NCBI GenBank assembly: GCA_021780495.1
Contig: JAJXYO010000043.1
Span: 1 to 50,498, forward strand
Source of the DNA: Deltaproteobacteria bacterium
GTDB lineage: Bacteria > Desulfobacterota > Desulfuromonadia > Geobacterales > Pseudopelobacteraceae
DNA length: 50,498 nt
Direction of reading: 5' to 3'
In this document: piece after piece, positions 1-7,600 of the stretch
Layout: every line of letters starts with the position of its first letter
How positions within the stretch are numbered: position 1 is the first letter of the stretch
The notes under the pieces: model-generated
Seen by the model: only the letters and a program-made list of their open reading frames with translations
Told to the model about the DNA's origin: nothing
Database searches by the model: none
Made by a program: the position numbers and the translations under genes

Positions 1-128
1 TGCGGAAGCAGCGGGCGGGTATCCCGAAAGGGAGATTACTTTGGAGTGCTTGAGCCGTATGACGGGAAACTGTCACGTACGGTTCTGAGGGGGGTTGGGA
101 GCCGGAAGGCTCCCCGCCTACCCGGTGA
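1..128 (+). mobile_element. Group II intron, 3' end (domains IV-VI; truncated by window)
   Basis: Domain V is recognisable at about 52-85: a 34-nt hairpin that opens with GAGCCGTAT and closes with ACGTACGGTTC. It has a GAAA tetraloop at 65-68 and the catalytic AGC triad at 53-55. A second hairpin at about 93-124 fits domain VI, and the 3' splice site should lie near 125-130. The AGC triad fits the IIA/IIB lineages. The ribozyme 5' part and any reverse transcriptase lie outside the window. The exact 3' end is estimated. Confidence 0.85.
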
Positions 129-152
129 CAGCATGAATAAATAGGAACTACA

Positions 153-329
153 ATGGAATCAAAATGGTTAATAGCTTTATTAGTGTTACCGGTTGTATTT
201 GCCGGAGGTTATTTTCAAGGATGGTTTTTTTCGGATTTTAGGAAAAAAATTGGAAATTTTTGGTTCTCTACGTTAATTTTGGCATGTATTGGATTACTGA
301 TAATTGTCGTCACGTATCTTTCAAGATAG
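153..329 (+). CDS. Small two-segment membrane protein, 58 aa, unknown function
   Basis: This short frame starts at ATG 153 behind AGGAA (about 143-147) and ends with TAG at 327-329. It contains two hydrophobic stretches, residues about 6-20 and 39-56, split by a charged loop (SDFRKKIGN), as in a two-helix membrane miniprotein. Codon use is much more AT-rich than the housekeeping genes further right, which fits acquired DNA. It lies between the intron end and a toxin-antitoxin pair. I do not recognise the family. It could be an accessory-element orphan or a chance frame. Confidence 0.5.
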   Translation: MESKWLIALLVLPVVFAGGYFQGWFFSDFRKKIGNFWFSTLILACIGLLIIVVTYLSR

Positions 330-405
330 CAATGGAGATGTTTACCAAGGGAAAGTCAAAGGCGGTCAGCCCTTGGTACGAGACATTTTAAACTGAGCTA
401 AAGAA

Positions 406-687
406 TCACAGACCAATTTCACTATGCGAACCGAGACGAACCAAGTCGAGATGATCGTCATCCGGTTTCCGGTAAATCAAGATCAAATCAGGCTTGATGT
501 GGCAGGCTCTGTGATCTGCCCAATCACCAGAGAGTGGATGATCAAAGTTACGACGGGGCAACGGTGTATCGGCGACGAGCAGAGTCACTACATCCATAAG
601 GGCGACATCAAGTGTTTTTCCATGTCGGCCTGATTTTTCCCGTTTGTAATCTCGCTTGAAGCGACCGACGTATCTAATCTTCCGCAT
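406..687 (-). CDS. yafQ: YafQ/RelE-family mRNA interferase toxin
   Basis: This 93-aa basic protein has the YafQ pattern: a Lys/Arg-rich N-terminal helix region (RFKRDYKREK), then NFDHPLSGDW, HRACHIKPDLILIYR and a terminal LGSHSEIGL. The histidines and aspartate of the YafQ active site (HxL, HI-PD, the late H in GSHSE) are in place. The last aromatic residue of E. coli YafQ (Phe91) seems replaced by Ile/Leu. YafQ toxins cut mRNA on the ribosome and are neutralised by DinJ. The start codon overlaps the end of the upstream antitoxin gene by 14 nt, which implies translational coupling. The assignment is by motif only; RelE-type is the alternative. Confidence 0.85.
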   Translation of the reverse strand: MRKIRYVGRFKRDYKREKSGRHGKTLDVALMDVVTLLVADTPLPRRNFDHPLSGDWADHRACHIKPDLILIYRKPDDDHLDLVRLGSHSEIGL

Positions 688-940
688 TTAGCATCTCAAG
701 GAGGTTATCCGCGGAGCCAACCGCAACGAGTTCTCCACGTCGCGCTGCCTTCATTGCCTCAATAGTTTCGGAATTAGGAACAAGTGGTTCAAAGGGCAAT
801 ACCTTTTCTTTTGCAATCCGCATCATCATCATACGAAAAGCATCAGAAGAGGTAAGACCGATACAGGCAAGTACTGCCTCGGCCTCAATCTTAATATTTT
901 CGTCAATCCTCGCACGAACAACAGAGTTCTGAGTAGCCAT
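674..940 (-). CDS. dinJ: DinJ/RelB-family antitoxin
   Basis: This 88-aa protein has a DinJ-like ribbon-helix-helix N-terminus (VVRARIDENIKIEAEAVL), the family's 'GLTSSDAFRMMM' segment, and an acidic C-terminus that would wrap the toxin. The ATG at 940 follows AAAGGAG with 9 nt spacing. It is the first gene of the pair; the toxin follows with a 14-nt overlap. DinJ-type proteins repress their own promoter, and a palindrome sits over the predicted -10 box just upstream (959-971). Confidence 0.87.
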   Translation of the reverse strand: MATQNSVVRARIDENIKIEAEAVLACIGLTSSDAFRMMMMRIAKEKVLPFEPLVPNSETIEAMKAARRGELVAVGSADNLLEMLNAED

Positions 941-958
941 AATATATTTCTCCTTTGA

Positions 959-992
959 GCTACATTGTAGCCCAAAGATTATATGTGGGCAA
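959..992 (-). promoter_or_regulatory. Toxin-antitoxin promoter with overlapping operator palindrome
   Basis: Read on the minus strand, TTGCCC (987-992) and TACAAT (964-969) are spaced by 17 nt, a good sigma-70 match 20-50 nt upstream of the antitoxin ATG. The -10 box lies inside the palindrome GCTACA-T-TGTAGC (959-971), a natural position for autorepression by the DinJ-type antitoxin. The operator role is inferred. Confidence 0.6.
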
Positions 993-1042
993 GATTATTT
1001 CCACTACGAAAGCGAAAGCGACGAATGTCCAACTTGCGGCTC

Positions 1043-1077
1043 GACCAGACCGCCCGGAAAAACTGGGCGGGCTGGTC
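1043..1077. terminator. Strong GC hairpin between integrase and toxin-antitoxin genes
   Basis: Arms GACCAG (1043-1048) and CCGCCC (1050-1055) pair with GGGCGG (1065-1070) and CTGGTC (1072-1077), with one mismatch and an A-rich loop. It lies 14-48 nt past the integrase stop codon on the minus strand. No clear U-tract follows on either strand, so it may be a weak or Rho-assisted terminator or another structural element. Confidence 0.4.
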
Positions 1078-1090
1078 AGCCTTGCGACCG

Positions 1091-2323
1091 TTACGCAATT
1101 CGCTTCAATGGAATCACCTTCGCCCCTACCTTCAATCCATCCAGGTAATCAGCCCAAAGCTGCATCATTTTCTTGCGTTCTACTAAATGGGCCGTCCTGT
1201 TGTATGCCCTACCGTTCGGGTCTTTGACGGCGTGCGCAAGCTGGTGTTCAATGAAGTCAGGCCTTACTTGCAATACTTCATCAAGAATTGTTCGCGCCAT
1301 TGCTCGGAATCCATGTGTTGTAATCTCTGACTTTTCAAAACCCATGCGGCGCAATGCAGCATTCAAAGCATTGTCACTCATGCAGCGCAACGGTGAACGG
1401 TGGCCAGGAAAAACATATTTACTGTGTCCTGTTAGCGGGTTTAGTTCTATGAATATTTGAAGTGCCTGTTTACTCAATGGCACTAAATGGGCAACTTTCA
1501 TCTTCATTTTTTCGGCGGGAATATTCCATTCAGCAGATTCAAGATCAATCTCCGACCATTCAGCCGCACGTAACTCACCAGGACGTACAAACAACATCGG
1601 CGCAAGCTGCAAAGCACACTTGACCACGAAGGAACCTTGAAACTCATCTATCGCACGAAGAAGTGGCGCAACTGATTTCGGGTCTGTAGGTGCGGCATGG
1701 TGACCATTTTTTACAGGTGGCAATGCTCCTTTAAGGTCTGCTACAGGGTCGCGATCGGTACGTCCAGTTGCGACTGCATAACGGAATATAGCACCGCACT
1801 CAAAACGTACCCGGTGAGCAGTATCAAGAATATTTCTAGATTCCATGCGGCGTAATACCGCCAGCACGTCCGGCGCAGTGATCTCTTTAATCGGGCGCTT
1901 GCCTATCCAGGGAAAAACATTCTTTTCTAGACGTTCCAGTTTGTGCTGCGCATGGCTCGGTACCCAAGTGTGCGCAAACTTGCTAAGCCATTCACGTGCA
2001 ATAACTTCAAAAGTGTCAGTGTCCTGTTCGCCCTGCGCGGCCTTTTGTGCCTTCTTCGTTTCTCCTGGGTCAACACTATTTGCAATCAGCTTCTTTGCAT
2101 ACTCGCGACGCTGTAGTGCATCGGCAAGGGTGATCGTTGGGTATGAACCAAACGAAGATGTTTTGCGCTTATTATTAAAACGGTAATCCATACGCCAGAG
2201 TTTTCCACCCGTCGTAGTGACAAGTAAATACAACCCTCCACCGTCTGCCATCTTGTAATCAGCTTCTTTTGGCTTAGCCTTGTTCACCTGGATATCTGAT
2301 AACGGCGCAATCCTTTTAGGCAT
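1091..2323 (-). CDS. Tyrosine-type integrase (P4-like, DUF4102 N-terminus)
   Basis: This 410-aa protein matches prophage/island integrases of the P4 type. The N-terminal arm-binding DUF4102 domain (residues about 1-90) includes YKMADGGGLYLLVT and FGSYPTITLADA. A core-binding SAM-like domain follows at about 100-190, then the catalytic domain. The catalytic set is visible: Arg in RPGELRAAEW, the H-x-x-R box HGFRAMART, a His in HQLAHAV, and the nucleophile Tyr in GRAYNRT. The ATG follows a strong AAGGAGGAG ribosome site. It is intact and of usual length. Its start lies about 180 nt from the 3' end of a tRNA-Leu gene, the standard arrangement for integration into a tRNA. It would catalyse integration/excision of an element extending left, out of the window. 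Confidence 0.93.
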   Translation of the reverse strand: MPKRIAPLSDIQVNKAKPKEADYKMADGGGLYLLVTTTGGKLWRMDYRFNNKRKTSSFGSYPTITLADALQRREYAKKLIANSVDPGETKKAQKAAQGEQDTDTFEVIAREWLSKFAHTWVPSHAQHKLERLEKNVFPWIGKRPIKEITAPDVLAVLRRMESRNILDTAHRVRFECGAIFRYAVATGRTDRDPVADLKGALPPVKNGHHAAPTDPKSVAPLLRAIDEFQGSFVVKCALQLAPMLFVRPGELRAAEWSEIDLESAEWNIPAEKMKMKVAHLVPLSKQALQIFIELNPLTGHSKYVFPGHRSPLRCMSDNALNAALRRMGFEKSEITTHGFRAMARTILDEVLQVRPDFIEHQLAHAVKDPNGRAYNRTAHLVERKKMMQLWADYLDGLKVGAKVIPLKRIA

Positions 2324-2367
2324 AGCGTCTCCTCCTTTTTGACGGTATCCATTTTAGCAGCATGACA

Positions 2368-2391
2368 ACATACCGCCATACATACCGCCAA
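2368..2391. repeat. Tandem 12-bp repeat upstream of integrase (candidate arm-type sites)
   Basis: ACATACCGCCAT (2368-2379) is followed directly by ACATACCGCCAA (2380-2391). An inverted GGTAT core sits nearby at about 2344-2348. Repeats between a tRNA attachment site and its integrase gene are typical of arm-type or excisionase binding sites. The role here is inferred from position alone. Confidence 0.45.
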
Positions 2392-2442
2392 AACTCATGG
2401 ATTCAGCCATACCAGAATGGACTGTAAAAGACAATAGATAAT

Positions 2443-2470
2443 AAAAAAGCCCCTATTTCTAGGAGCTTTA
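2443..2470 (-). terminator. Rho-independent terminator downstream of tRNA-Leu
   Basis: On the minus strand AAGCTCCTA and TAGGGGCTT form a hairpin around GAAA, followed by TTTTTTATTAT. It lies 32 nt after the tRNA-Leu 3' end and would end the rpsA-ihfB-tRNA transcript. If the integrated element ends inside the tRNA, this terminator came with the element. Confidence 0.8.
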
Positions 2471-2501
2471 ATACTTGTCTGGATTAGGCCAGACCCTTAA
2501 C

Positions 2502-2588
2502 TGGTGCCCGGAGCCGGAATCGAACCGGCACAGCCTTTCGGCCGAGGGATTTTAAGTCCCTTGTGTCTACCAGTTCCACCATCCGGGC
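2502..2588 (-). tRNA. tRNA-Leu (anticodon TAA), likely integration site
   Basis: This is an 87-nt class II tRNA on the minus strand. The acceptor stem GCCCGGA pairs with TCCGGGC and the CCA is encoded (2502-2504). The anticodon loop CTTAAAA reads UAA (Leu), between AGGGA and TCCCT stems. The variable arm is long and the T-loop GTTCGATTCC is canonical. The gene begins only 28 nt after the ihfB stop codon, so it probably shares that transcript. Its 3' half faces the integrase gene and is the probable attachment core. The far attachment copy is not in this window. Confidence 0.95.
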
Positions 2589-2616
2589 TTCGGACCGGAT
2601 AGTCCGGAATACTGAA

Positions 2617-2898
2617 TTACTGGCAGTTGACCCGTTCTTTCAGGTCCTTGCCCGTCTTAAAGAACGGCGTCTTTTTGGAGGGGATACGGACGACCTCACC
2701 ACTCTTCGGGTTACGAGCCTCACGACCTGTTCGCTCCCGGATGGTAAAGCTTCCGAACCCGCGTATTTCAACCTTATCGCCGGCTTTCAATGCATCTTCA
2801 ATAGAATCGAAGACGGTGTTTACCAGCATTTCCGACACCTTCATGTTCAACATGCCGTGTGTCTGAACAACTTTTTCGATAAGTTCGCTCTTAGTCAT
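2617..2898 (-). CDS. ihfB: Integration host factor beta subunit (HU/IHF family)
   Basis: This 93-aa protein is full length for the family. It starts MTKSELIEKV, has the DNA-arm core GDKVEIRGFGSF and the intercalating-proline loop ARNPKSGE, and ends in the basic PFFKTGKDLKERV. It bends DNA as a dimer. Its place directly after rpsA (12-nt gap) matches the E. coli rpsA-ihfB order and supports IHF-beta over HU. The IHF-alpha partner is not in the window. Confidence 0.88.
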   Translation of the reverse strand: MTKSELIEKVVQTHGMLNMKVSEMLVNTVFDSIEDALKAGDKVEIRGFGSFTIRERTGREARNPKSGEVVRIPSKKTPFFKTGKDLKERVNCQ

Positions 2899-2910
2899 GA
2901 CAATCTCCTG

Positions 2911-4656
2911 CTAATCAGCTTGATTATTTTTTTTATTATCAATTTCCTGCTGGAGCAACTCTCCGAAGCTGGAAGTAGCCTGACCCTGTGATCCCATGTA
3001 TTGCTCGAACTCAGCCTTTTCCACGGCGGCATGCATCGATTTGATCGAAAGGGAAATTCTGCGTTCCCGTGAATCACAACTGAGCACAACCGCTTCGAGT
3101 GCGTCTCCAACTGCCGCAAACTCCTTGGCAGAAGCAACCTTTTCACGGGATAGTTCTGATACGTGAATCAAGCCTTCCACACCCTCTTCCAATTCTACGA
3201 AGACACCAAAGTCGGTGAGCGAGGTAACTTTACCTGTGACGACCGTTCCCGGGCGGTAGGTATCCGGTGCCAGACTCCAGGGATCAGGCTCAAGCTGCTT
3301 GATGCCCAGCGAAAGACGCTCGTTCTCGATATCGACCTTAAGAACAACCGCCATAACAAGCTGGCCTTTAGCATACACATCGCCGGGATGCTTGATACGC
3401 TTTGTCCAGGAAATATCCGACACATGCACCAGGCCATCGATACCTTCTTCAATACCAATAAACATGCCGAAGTCGGTCATGTTTTTGATCTGGCCCTCAA
3501 TCTTTGTGCCGACCGGATATTTATCGGCAATCGTGTTCCAAGGATTATCGGATATCTGTTTAAGACCGAGGGAGATCTTGCGGTTACCCATATCGATGCC
3601 GAGCACCACCGCTTCGACCTCTTCGCCGACAGCAAGAACATCGGAAGCACGCCGGACACGCTTGGTCCAGGACATTTCGGAGACATGGATCAAACCTTCA
3701 ACGCCAGGCTCCAGCTCGACAAAAGCACCGTATTCCATCAGACTTACGACCTTACCCTTGATGCGTGTTTCAACCGGGTACTTGGCGGGCACATCAATCC
3801 ACGGATCGGGTAGAGTCTGTTTGATGCCCAGTGATATCTTGCCTTTGGTGCGATCGAACTTCAGCACCTTGGCCGTCACCGGCTGGCCCGGTTTAAGTAT
3901 ATCGGAAGGCTTGCCTACGCGGCCCCATGAAAGATCGGAAACGTGCAGAAGGCCATCAACGCCACCCAGATCTACAAAGGCGCCGTAATCGGTCACATTC
4001 TTAACGATACCTTCAACAATCTGCCCTTCTTCGAGTTTTTCAAGCGTTACATCACGGATGGATGAACGTTCTTCTTCGAGGACCGCGCGGCGGGAAAGAA
4101 CAATGTTATCACGCTTCTGATTCAGCTTGATGACCTTGAATGTTGCCTTCAGGCCGATATAGCTGTCAGCATCGGATGATGGCCGAATATCAACCTGAGA
4201 AGCGGGAAGAAAGGCCTGCAGACCGATATCAACCGTGTAGCCGCCGTTAACGCGGGCAGTAATGGTGCCTTCTATCATGCCGCCCTCCTGGCCGGCATCA
4301 CCTATTTTTTCCCAGGCCGCCAGATAATCGGCTTTACGTTTGGAGAGAATGTATCCTTTTTTACCATCTTCTCGCGTCATGAGAACCTTGATGCGATCAC
4401 CAACCTGTACGTTCATTTCTCCATCGGGGCCACGGAATTCGGATGCAGCCACATGGCCTTCCGATTTGAGACCGATATCAACGAGTACTGTATCCTGATC
4501 AATGCGAGCTACCGTTCCCTCGATAATTTTATCCTTCTCTGGCCTTTCTTTAAGGCTTTCAGTGTAGAGATCTGCAAATTCACTGCTCTGCTGCTCGGCA
4601 TCCAAATCTTCATGTTCGCCGCTGTCTGCAGCATCGAGCCTTTTGAAATCAACCAT
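2911..4656 (-). CDS. rpsA: 30S ribosomal protein S1
   Basis: This 581-aa protein has six S1 (OB-fold) repeats, with phrases such as DYGAFVDLGGVDGLLHVSDLSW and FGVFVELEEGVEGLIHVSE recurring about every 85 residues. The first two repeats (about 40-190) are more divergent, as in other S1 proteins that dock to the ribosome through them. The remaining four bind mRNA during initiation. It is slightly longer than the 557-aa E. coli protein because of an acidic N-terminus (DAADSGEHEDLDAEQQ) and a charged tail. The ATG follows AGGGGGT by 8 nt. It has its own promoter between ispH and rpsA (4722-4749) and is followed by ihfB. Confidence 0.97.
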   Translation of the reverse strand: MVDFKRLDAADSGEHEDLDAEQQSSEFADLYTESLKERPEKDKIIEGTVARIDQDTVLVDIGLKSEGHVAASEFRGPDGEMNVQVGDRIKVLMTREDGKKGYILSKRKADYLAAWEKIGDAGQEGGMIEGTITARVNGGYTVDIGLQAFLPASQVDIRPSSDADSYIGLKATFKVIKLNQKRDNIVLSRRAVLEEERSSIRDVTLEKLEEGQIVEGIVKNVTDYGAFVDLGGVDGLLHVSDLSWGRVGKPSDILKPGQPVTAKVLKFDRTKGKISLGIKQTLPDPWIDVPAKYPVETRIKGKVVSLMEYGAFVELEPGVEGLIHVSEMSWTKRVRRASDVLAVGEEVEAVVLGIDMGNRKISLGLKQISDNPWNTIADKYPVGTKIEGQIKNMTDFGMFIGIEEGIDGLVHVSDISWTKRIKHPGDVYAKGQLVMAVVLKVDIENERLSLGIKQLEPDPWSLAPDTYRPGTVVTGKVTSLTDFGVFVELEEGVEGLIHVSELSREKVASAKEFAAVGDALEAVVLSCDSRERRISLSIKSMHAAVEKAEFEQYMGSQGQATSSFGELLQQEIDNKKNNQAD

Positions 4657-4721
4657 TAAACCATACCCCCTGGACGTTTTTCTTGATCATATCGCCAACA
4701 CTATTGCGATTGAAGCGTGAT

Positions 4722-4749
4722 AATGTAGCACATTCACATAAAAATTCAA
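4722..4749 (-). promoter_or_regulatory. Candidate sigma-70 promoter for rpsA-ihfB-tRNA-Leu
   Basis: On the minus strand TTGAAT (4744-4749) and TACATT (4722-4727) are 16 nt apart. They lie at the ispH stop codon and leave a leader of about 60 nt before the rpsA ATG. S1 genes are often autoregulated through their leader, but I see no decisive structure here. Confidence 0.5.
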
Positions 4750-5588
4750 TCGCTTTTATTAAGCTCCTCAATCGTAGCCATGACTTCATCAATAATCCAC
4801 TTGGGTGTTGAGGCCCCGGCAGTCACTCCTACCCGTTCGACACCCTCGAACCAGGACGGGTCAATCTCAGATGCGGTTTCAATATGGTGGGTGCGCGGCT
4901 GAATCTCGGCACAGACCTCGGCCAATCGACGCGTGTTGGCGCTGTTAAAACCACCGACGACAAGCATGCAATTAACCTGGCACGCCAATTCTTTGGCTTC
5001 TTCCTGACGCACAGCCGTAGCATCGCAAATCGTGTTGAAGACCCTGATCTCTCCTCCGCGCTGGAGACATTCCGATACGACATTTTTAAGATTTTCAAAG
5101 GACTGTGTCGTTTGGGCAACGACGCCGATCTTGTTCATCTTGGGGAGTTTTTTGACTTCATCCCCCGAGCCGACCACAAACACCTTGTCGCCGCCATATG
5201 ACACAATTCCCTGCACCTCGGGGTGATCGGCATCACCAACCACAACAACACCGTAGCCTGCTTCTGAAAGACTTTTGACATGTTCCTGGGCCTTTTTGAC
5301 AAATGGGCAGGTGGCATCAACGATTTCAAGATTTTTCTGCACGGCCTCGTCGATCTCTCCCGCAGCAACCCCGTGCGACCGGATAATAATAGTGCCGCTG
5401 TCCATGCTTTCGAGGCTCTTGAGGACCTTAACGCCCATCTCCTCAAGCTTGTTAACCACCTGGGGCGAATGAATGATCGGACCAAGGGTAAAGGTCTTCT
5501 TGTCCATGCTGGCGGCTTCAAAGGCCATTTGTGTTGCACGCTTGACCCCAAAACAGAACCCGGCCCGCTTTGCGAGTATAATTTTCAT
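4746..5588 (-). CDS. ispH: 4-hydroxy-3-methylbut-2-enyl diphosphate reductase
   Basis: This 280-aa IspH/LytB protein performs the last step of the MEP isoprenoid pathway, reducing HMBPP to IPP and DMAPP with a [4Fe-4S] cluster. The three cluster cysteines are visible in AGFCFGVKRA, VDATCPFVKKAQ and FNTICDATAVRQ. The substrate-binding histidine motifs HSPQVV and RSHG are present. Length is normal. The start lies 3 nt after the cmk stop codon, with GAGGAA upstream, so the genes are co-transcribed. This cmk-ispH-rpsA order is common in Geobacter relatives. Confidence 0.96.
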   Translation of the reverse strand: MKIILAKRAGFCFGVKRATQMAFEAASMDKKTFTLGPIIHSPQVVNKLEEMGVKVLKSLESMDSGTIIIRSHGVAAGEIDEAVQKNLEIVDATCPFVKKAQEHVKSLSEAGYGVVVVGDADHPEVQGIVSYGGDKVFVVGSGDEVKKLPKMNKIGVVAQTTQSFENLKNVVSECLQRGGEIRVFNTICDATAVRQEEAKELACQVNCMLVVGGFNSANTRRLAEVCAEIQPRTHHIETASEIDPSWFEGVERVGVTAGASTPKWIIDEVMATIEELNKSD

Positions 5589-5591
5589 AGC

Positions 5592-6296
5592 TCAATTCCT
5601 CGTGTGAGTTGTGTTTCGACAGACCATGACCATGCTGTCGAGCACCTCTTCGATTGTTCTGCCCGAAGAGTCAATGGCAATGGCATCCTCTGCCATTTTG
5701 AGCGGCGCCAGGTCCCGCTGCGAATCCTGCTGGTCTCGCAGGGAAACCGCCATGATGGTGTTTTCAAGGGTTACCTGCTCACCCTTGGCAACAAGCTCCA
5801 TGAAGCGGCGCTTGCCCCGCTCTTCAGCCGAGGCGGAAAGAAAGAATTTTACATCGGCATCCGGAAATACGACCGTGCCGATATCCCTGCCTTCCAGCAC
5901 CACGCCCCCCTGAGCGCCCATGCGGCGCTGGGCCTGCATCATTGCCTCACGAACCGGTCGGAGTGCGGAAATCCGGGAGGTCAGCAGCGACATCTCGGGT
6001 GTACGGATGTGACCGGTGACCTCCTGACCGTTGGCAAACACCCGTTGAAAACCGTCGGACCGGTCCAGACGTATATCGATATCACGGCAGAAGCGTTCCA
6101 CGGCATCCCGGTCTTCGGTATCAACACCAGCTTGGTGCATCAGATACGCCACGGCACGGTACATGGCTCCGGTATCGATCTGGAGATACCCCAGACGCTC
6201 AGCCAGCAGATGCGCCACCGTACTCTTGCCGGCCCCCGAAGGACCGTCAATTGCTATGACCAGACCGGCTGAACGGACCTCCGGGGCCTTATCCAC
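5592..6296 (-). CDS. cmk: Cytidylate kinase
   Basis: This protein of about 234 aa phosphorylates CMP/dCMP with ATP. The P-loop GPSGAGKST, the LGYLQIDTGAMYRAVAY segment, LEGRDIGTVVFPDADVKFFLSA and the LRDQQDSQRDLAPL lid are all present. The frame stays open upstream inside aroA. I chose the GTG at 6296, which overlaps the aroA stop (GTGGATAA), because it gives the family's usual length and couples translation to aroA. A TTG six codons upstream is possible. No strong ribosome site precedes the GTG. It also lies 3 nt from ispH. Confidence 0.93.
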   Translation of the reverse strand: MDKAPEVRSAGLVIAIDGPSGAGKSTVAHLLAERLGYLQIDTGAMYRAVAYLMHQAGVDTEDRDAVERFCRDIDIRLDRSDGFQRVFANGQEVTGHIRTPEMSLLTSRISALRPVREAMMQAQRRMGAQGGVVLEGRDIGTVVFPDADVKFFLSASAEERGKRRFMELVAKGEQVTLENTIMAVSLRDQQDSQRDLAPLKMAEDAIAIDSSGRTIEEVLDSMVMVCRNTTHTRN

Positions 6297-7578
6297 GGGC
6301 GACTTTGTCAAGCAGCGGGAAGAATGCAGGGAATGAAGTCGCAACACACTCCGTGTCCGAAACGGTGATACCATCCTCGGACACCAGAGCGGCCACTGAA
6401 AGCGACATGGCGATGCGGTGATCGCCAAAGCTCTCTACAGTACCACCCGAAAGCCGTTCCGCTCCGGTGATTGTCATGCCGTCATCGCTCTCGTCCACCT
6501 GAACCCCCAGGCATCGGAGGTTCGTTGCCATGGCAGCAATTCGATCCGTCTCCTTGACCCTCAGTTCACGAGCATCACTGATGGTTGTCGTTCCCTCGGC
6601 GCAGGCCGCTGCCACACAGATAGCCGGAAACTCATCGATAGCCCTCGGGACAACATTGCCGGCTATTGCGCAACCTTTGAGCCTGGAGGAGCGCACCAGA
6701 ATATCAGCCACCGGTTCACCGGACACCTCGCGCTGGTCCAGCAGTTCGATGCTGCCCCCCATGGTGCGCAGGATATCAATCGCCCCGGTACGGGTCGGGT
6801 TGACGCCGACGTTACGTATCAGCAGCTCGGAGCCGGGTGTAATCAAGGCTGCCACTATAAAAAAGGTGGCTGATGAAATATCGCCGGGAACGGAGATTTC
6901 CTGCCCCTGCAGCTCAACGCCGCCTTTGACGGTGACACCGCTATTGAATGTCTCCAGGGACGCTCCGAACAAACGGAACATACGCTCGGAATGGTCACGG
7001 GACAGACTCGGTTCACGCACGGAGGTATCACCATCGGCATAGAGTCCGGCCAGCATGATGGCTGATTTGATCTGGGCACTGGAAACAGGCGATTCATAGC
7101 CGATCGCATTCAGGGCGCCACCACTGATAGCCAGCGGTGCCAAGCTGCCCTGATTACGCCCCAGAATGCGAGCCCCCATACGGGAGAGCGGCTCTACCAC
7201 GCGTTTCATGGGACGTTTACGCAGATACTGGTCGCCGGTCACGACCGAAAAGAAGGACTGCCCGGACAACAGGCCGGTTATCAGGCGGATGGTCGTGCCG
7301 GAGTTGCCGCAGTCGATCACATCACCCGGCTCGTTCAAGCCGTGCAAGCCTTTGCCATGAATGATCAAGGTTTCGCCATCATCGTCGATTTCAACCCCCA
7401 TGGAACGGAACGCGCCCATGGTAGCCATATTATCCCCGCCACGCAAAAAGCCGCGTACGGTCGTTGTGCCATTAGCAATGGCGCCCAGCATGATGGAGCG
7501 ATGCGAGATGGACTTGTCGCCCGGAACTGTTATCTCGCCCTTGATGGCAGCTGCCGGTTTTACTGTTATGGATGTCAC
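6289..7578 (-). CDS. aroA: 3-phosphoshikimate 1-carboxyvinyltransferase (EPSP synthase)
   Basis: This 429-aa protein transfers the enolpyruvyl group of PEP to shikimate-3-phosphate. The N-terminal PGDKSISHRSIML, the GNSGTTIRLITG loop and RVKETDRIAAMATNL near the C-terminus are the family signatures, all intact. The frame stays open upstream, but a GTG at 7578 follows GAGGAG at good spacing and gives the usual length. It sits between tyrA (23 nt upstream) and cmk (8-nt overlap) in the aromatic block. Confidence 0.96.
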   Translation of the reverse strand: MTSITVKPAAAIKGEITVPGDKSISHRSIMLGAIANGTTTVRGFLRGGDNMATMGAFRSMGVEIDDDGETLIIHGKGLHGLNEPGDVIDCGNSGTTIRLITGLLSGQSFFSVVTGDQYLRKRPMKRVVEPLSRMGARILGRNQGSLAPLAISGGALNAIGYESPVSSAQIKSAIMLAGLYADGDTSVREPSLSRDHSERMFRLFGASLETFNSGVTVKGGVELQGQEISVPGDISSATFFIVAALITPGSELLIRNVGVNPTRTGAIDILRTMGGSIELLDQREVSGEPVADILVRSSRLKGCAIAGNVVPRAIDEFPAICVAAACAEGTTTISDARELRVKETDRIAAMATNLRCLGVQVDESDDGMTITGAERLSGGTVESFGDHRIAMSLSVAALVSEDGITVSDTECVATSFPAFFPLLDKVARG

Positions 7579-7600
7579 GGAAACTCCTCTGCAATCAAAA

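Noticed and set aside
5280..6272. 330-aa open frame on the plus strand
   Set aside because: Antisense to ispH and cmk, with no plausible start signal or motifs.
6297..6428. N-terminal extension of cmk to 278 aa
   Set aside because: The added 44 residues are Arg/Ser/Pro-rich text translated from inside aroA and do not resemble Cmk.
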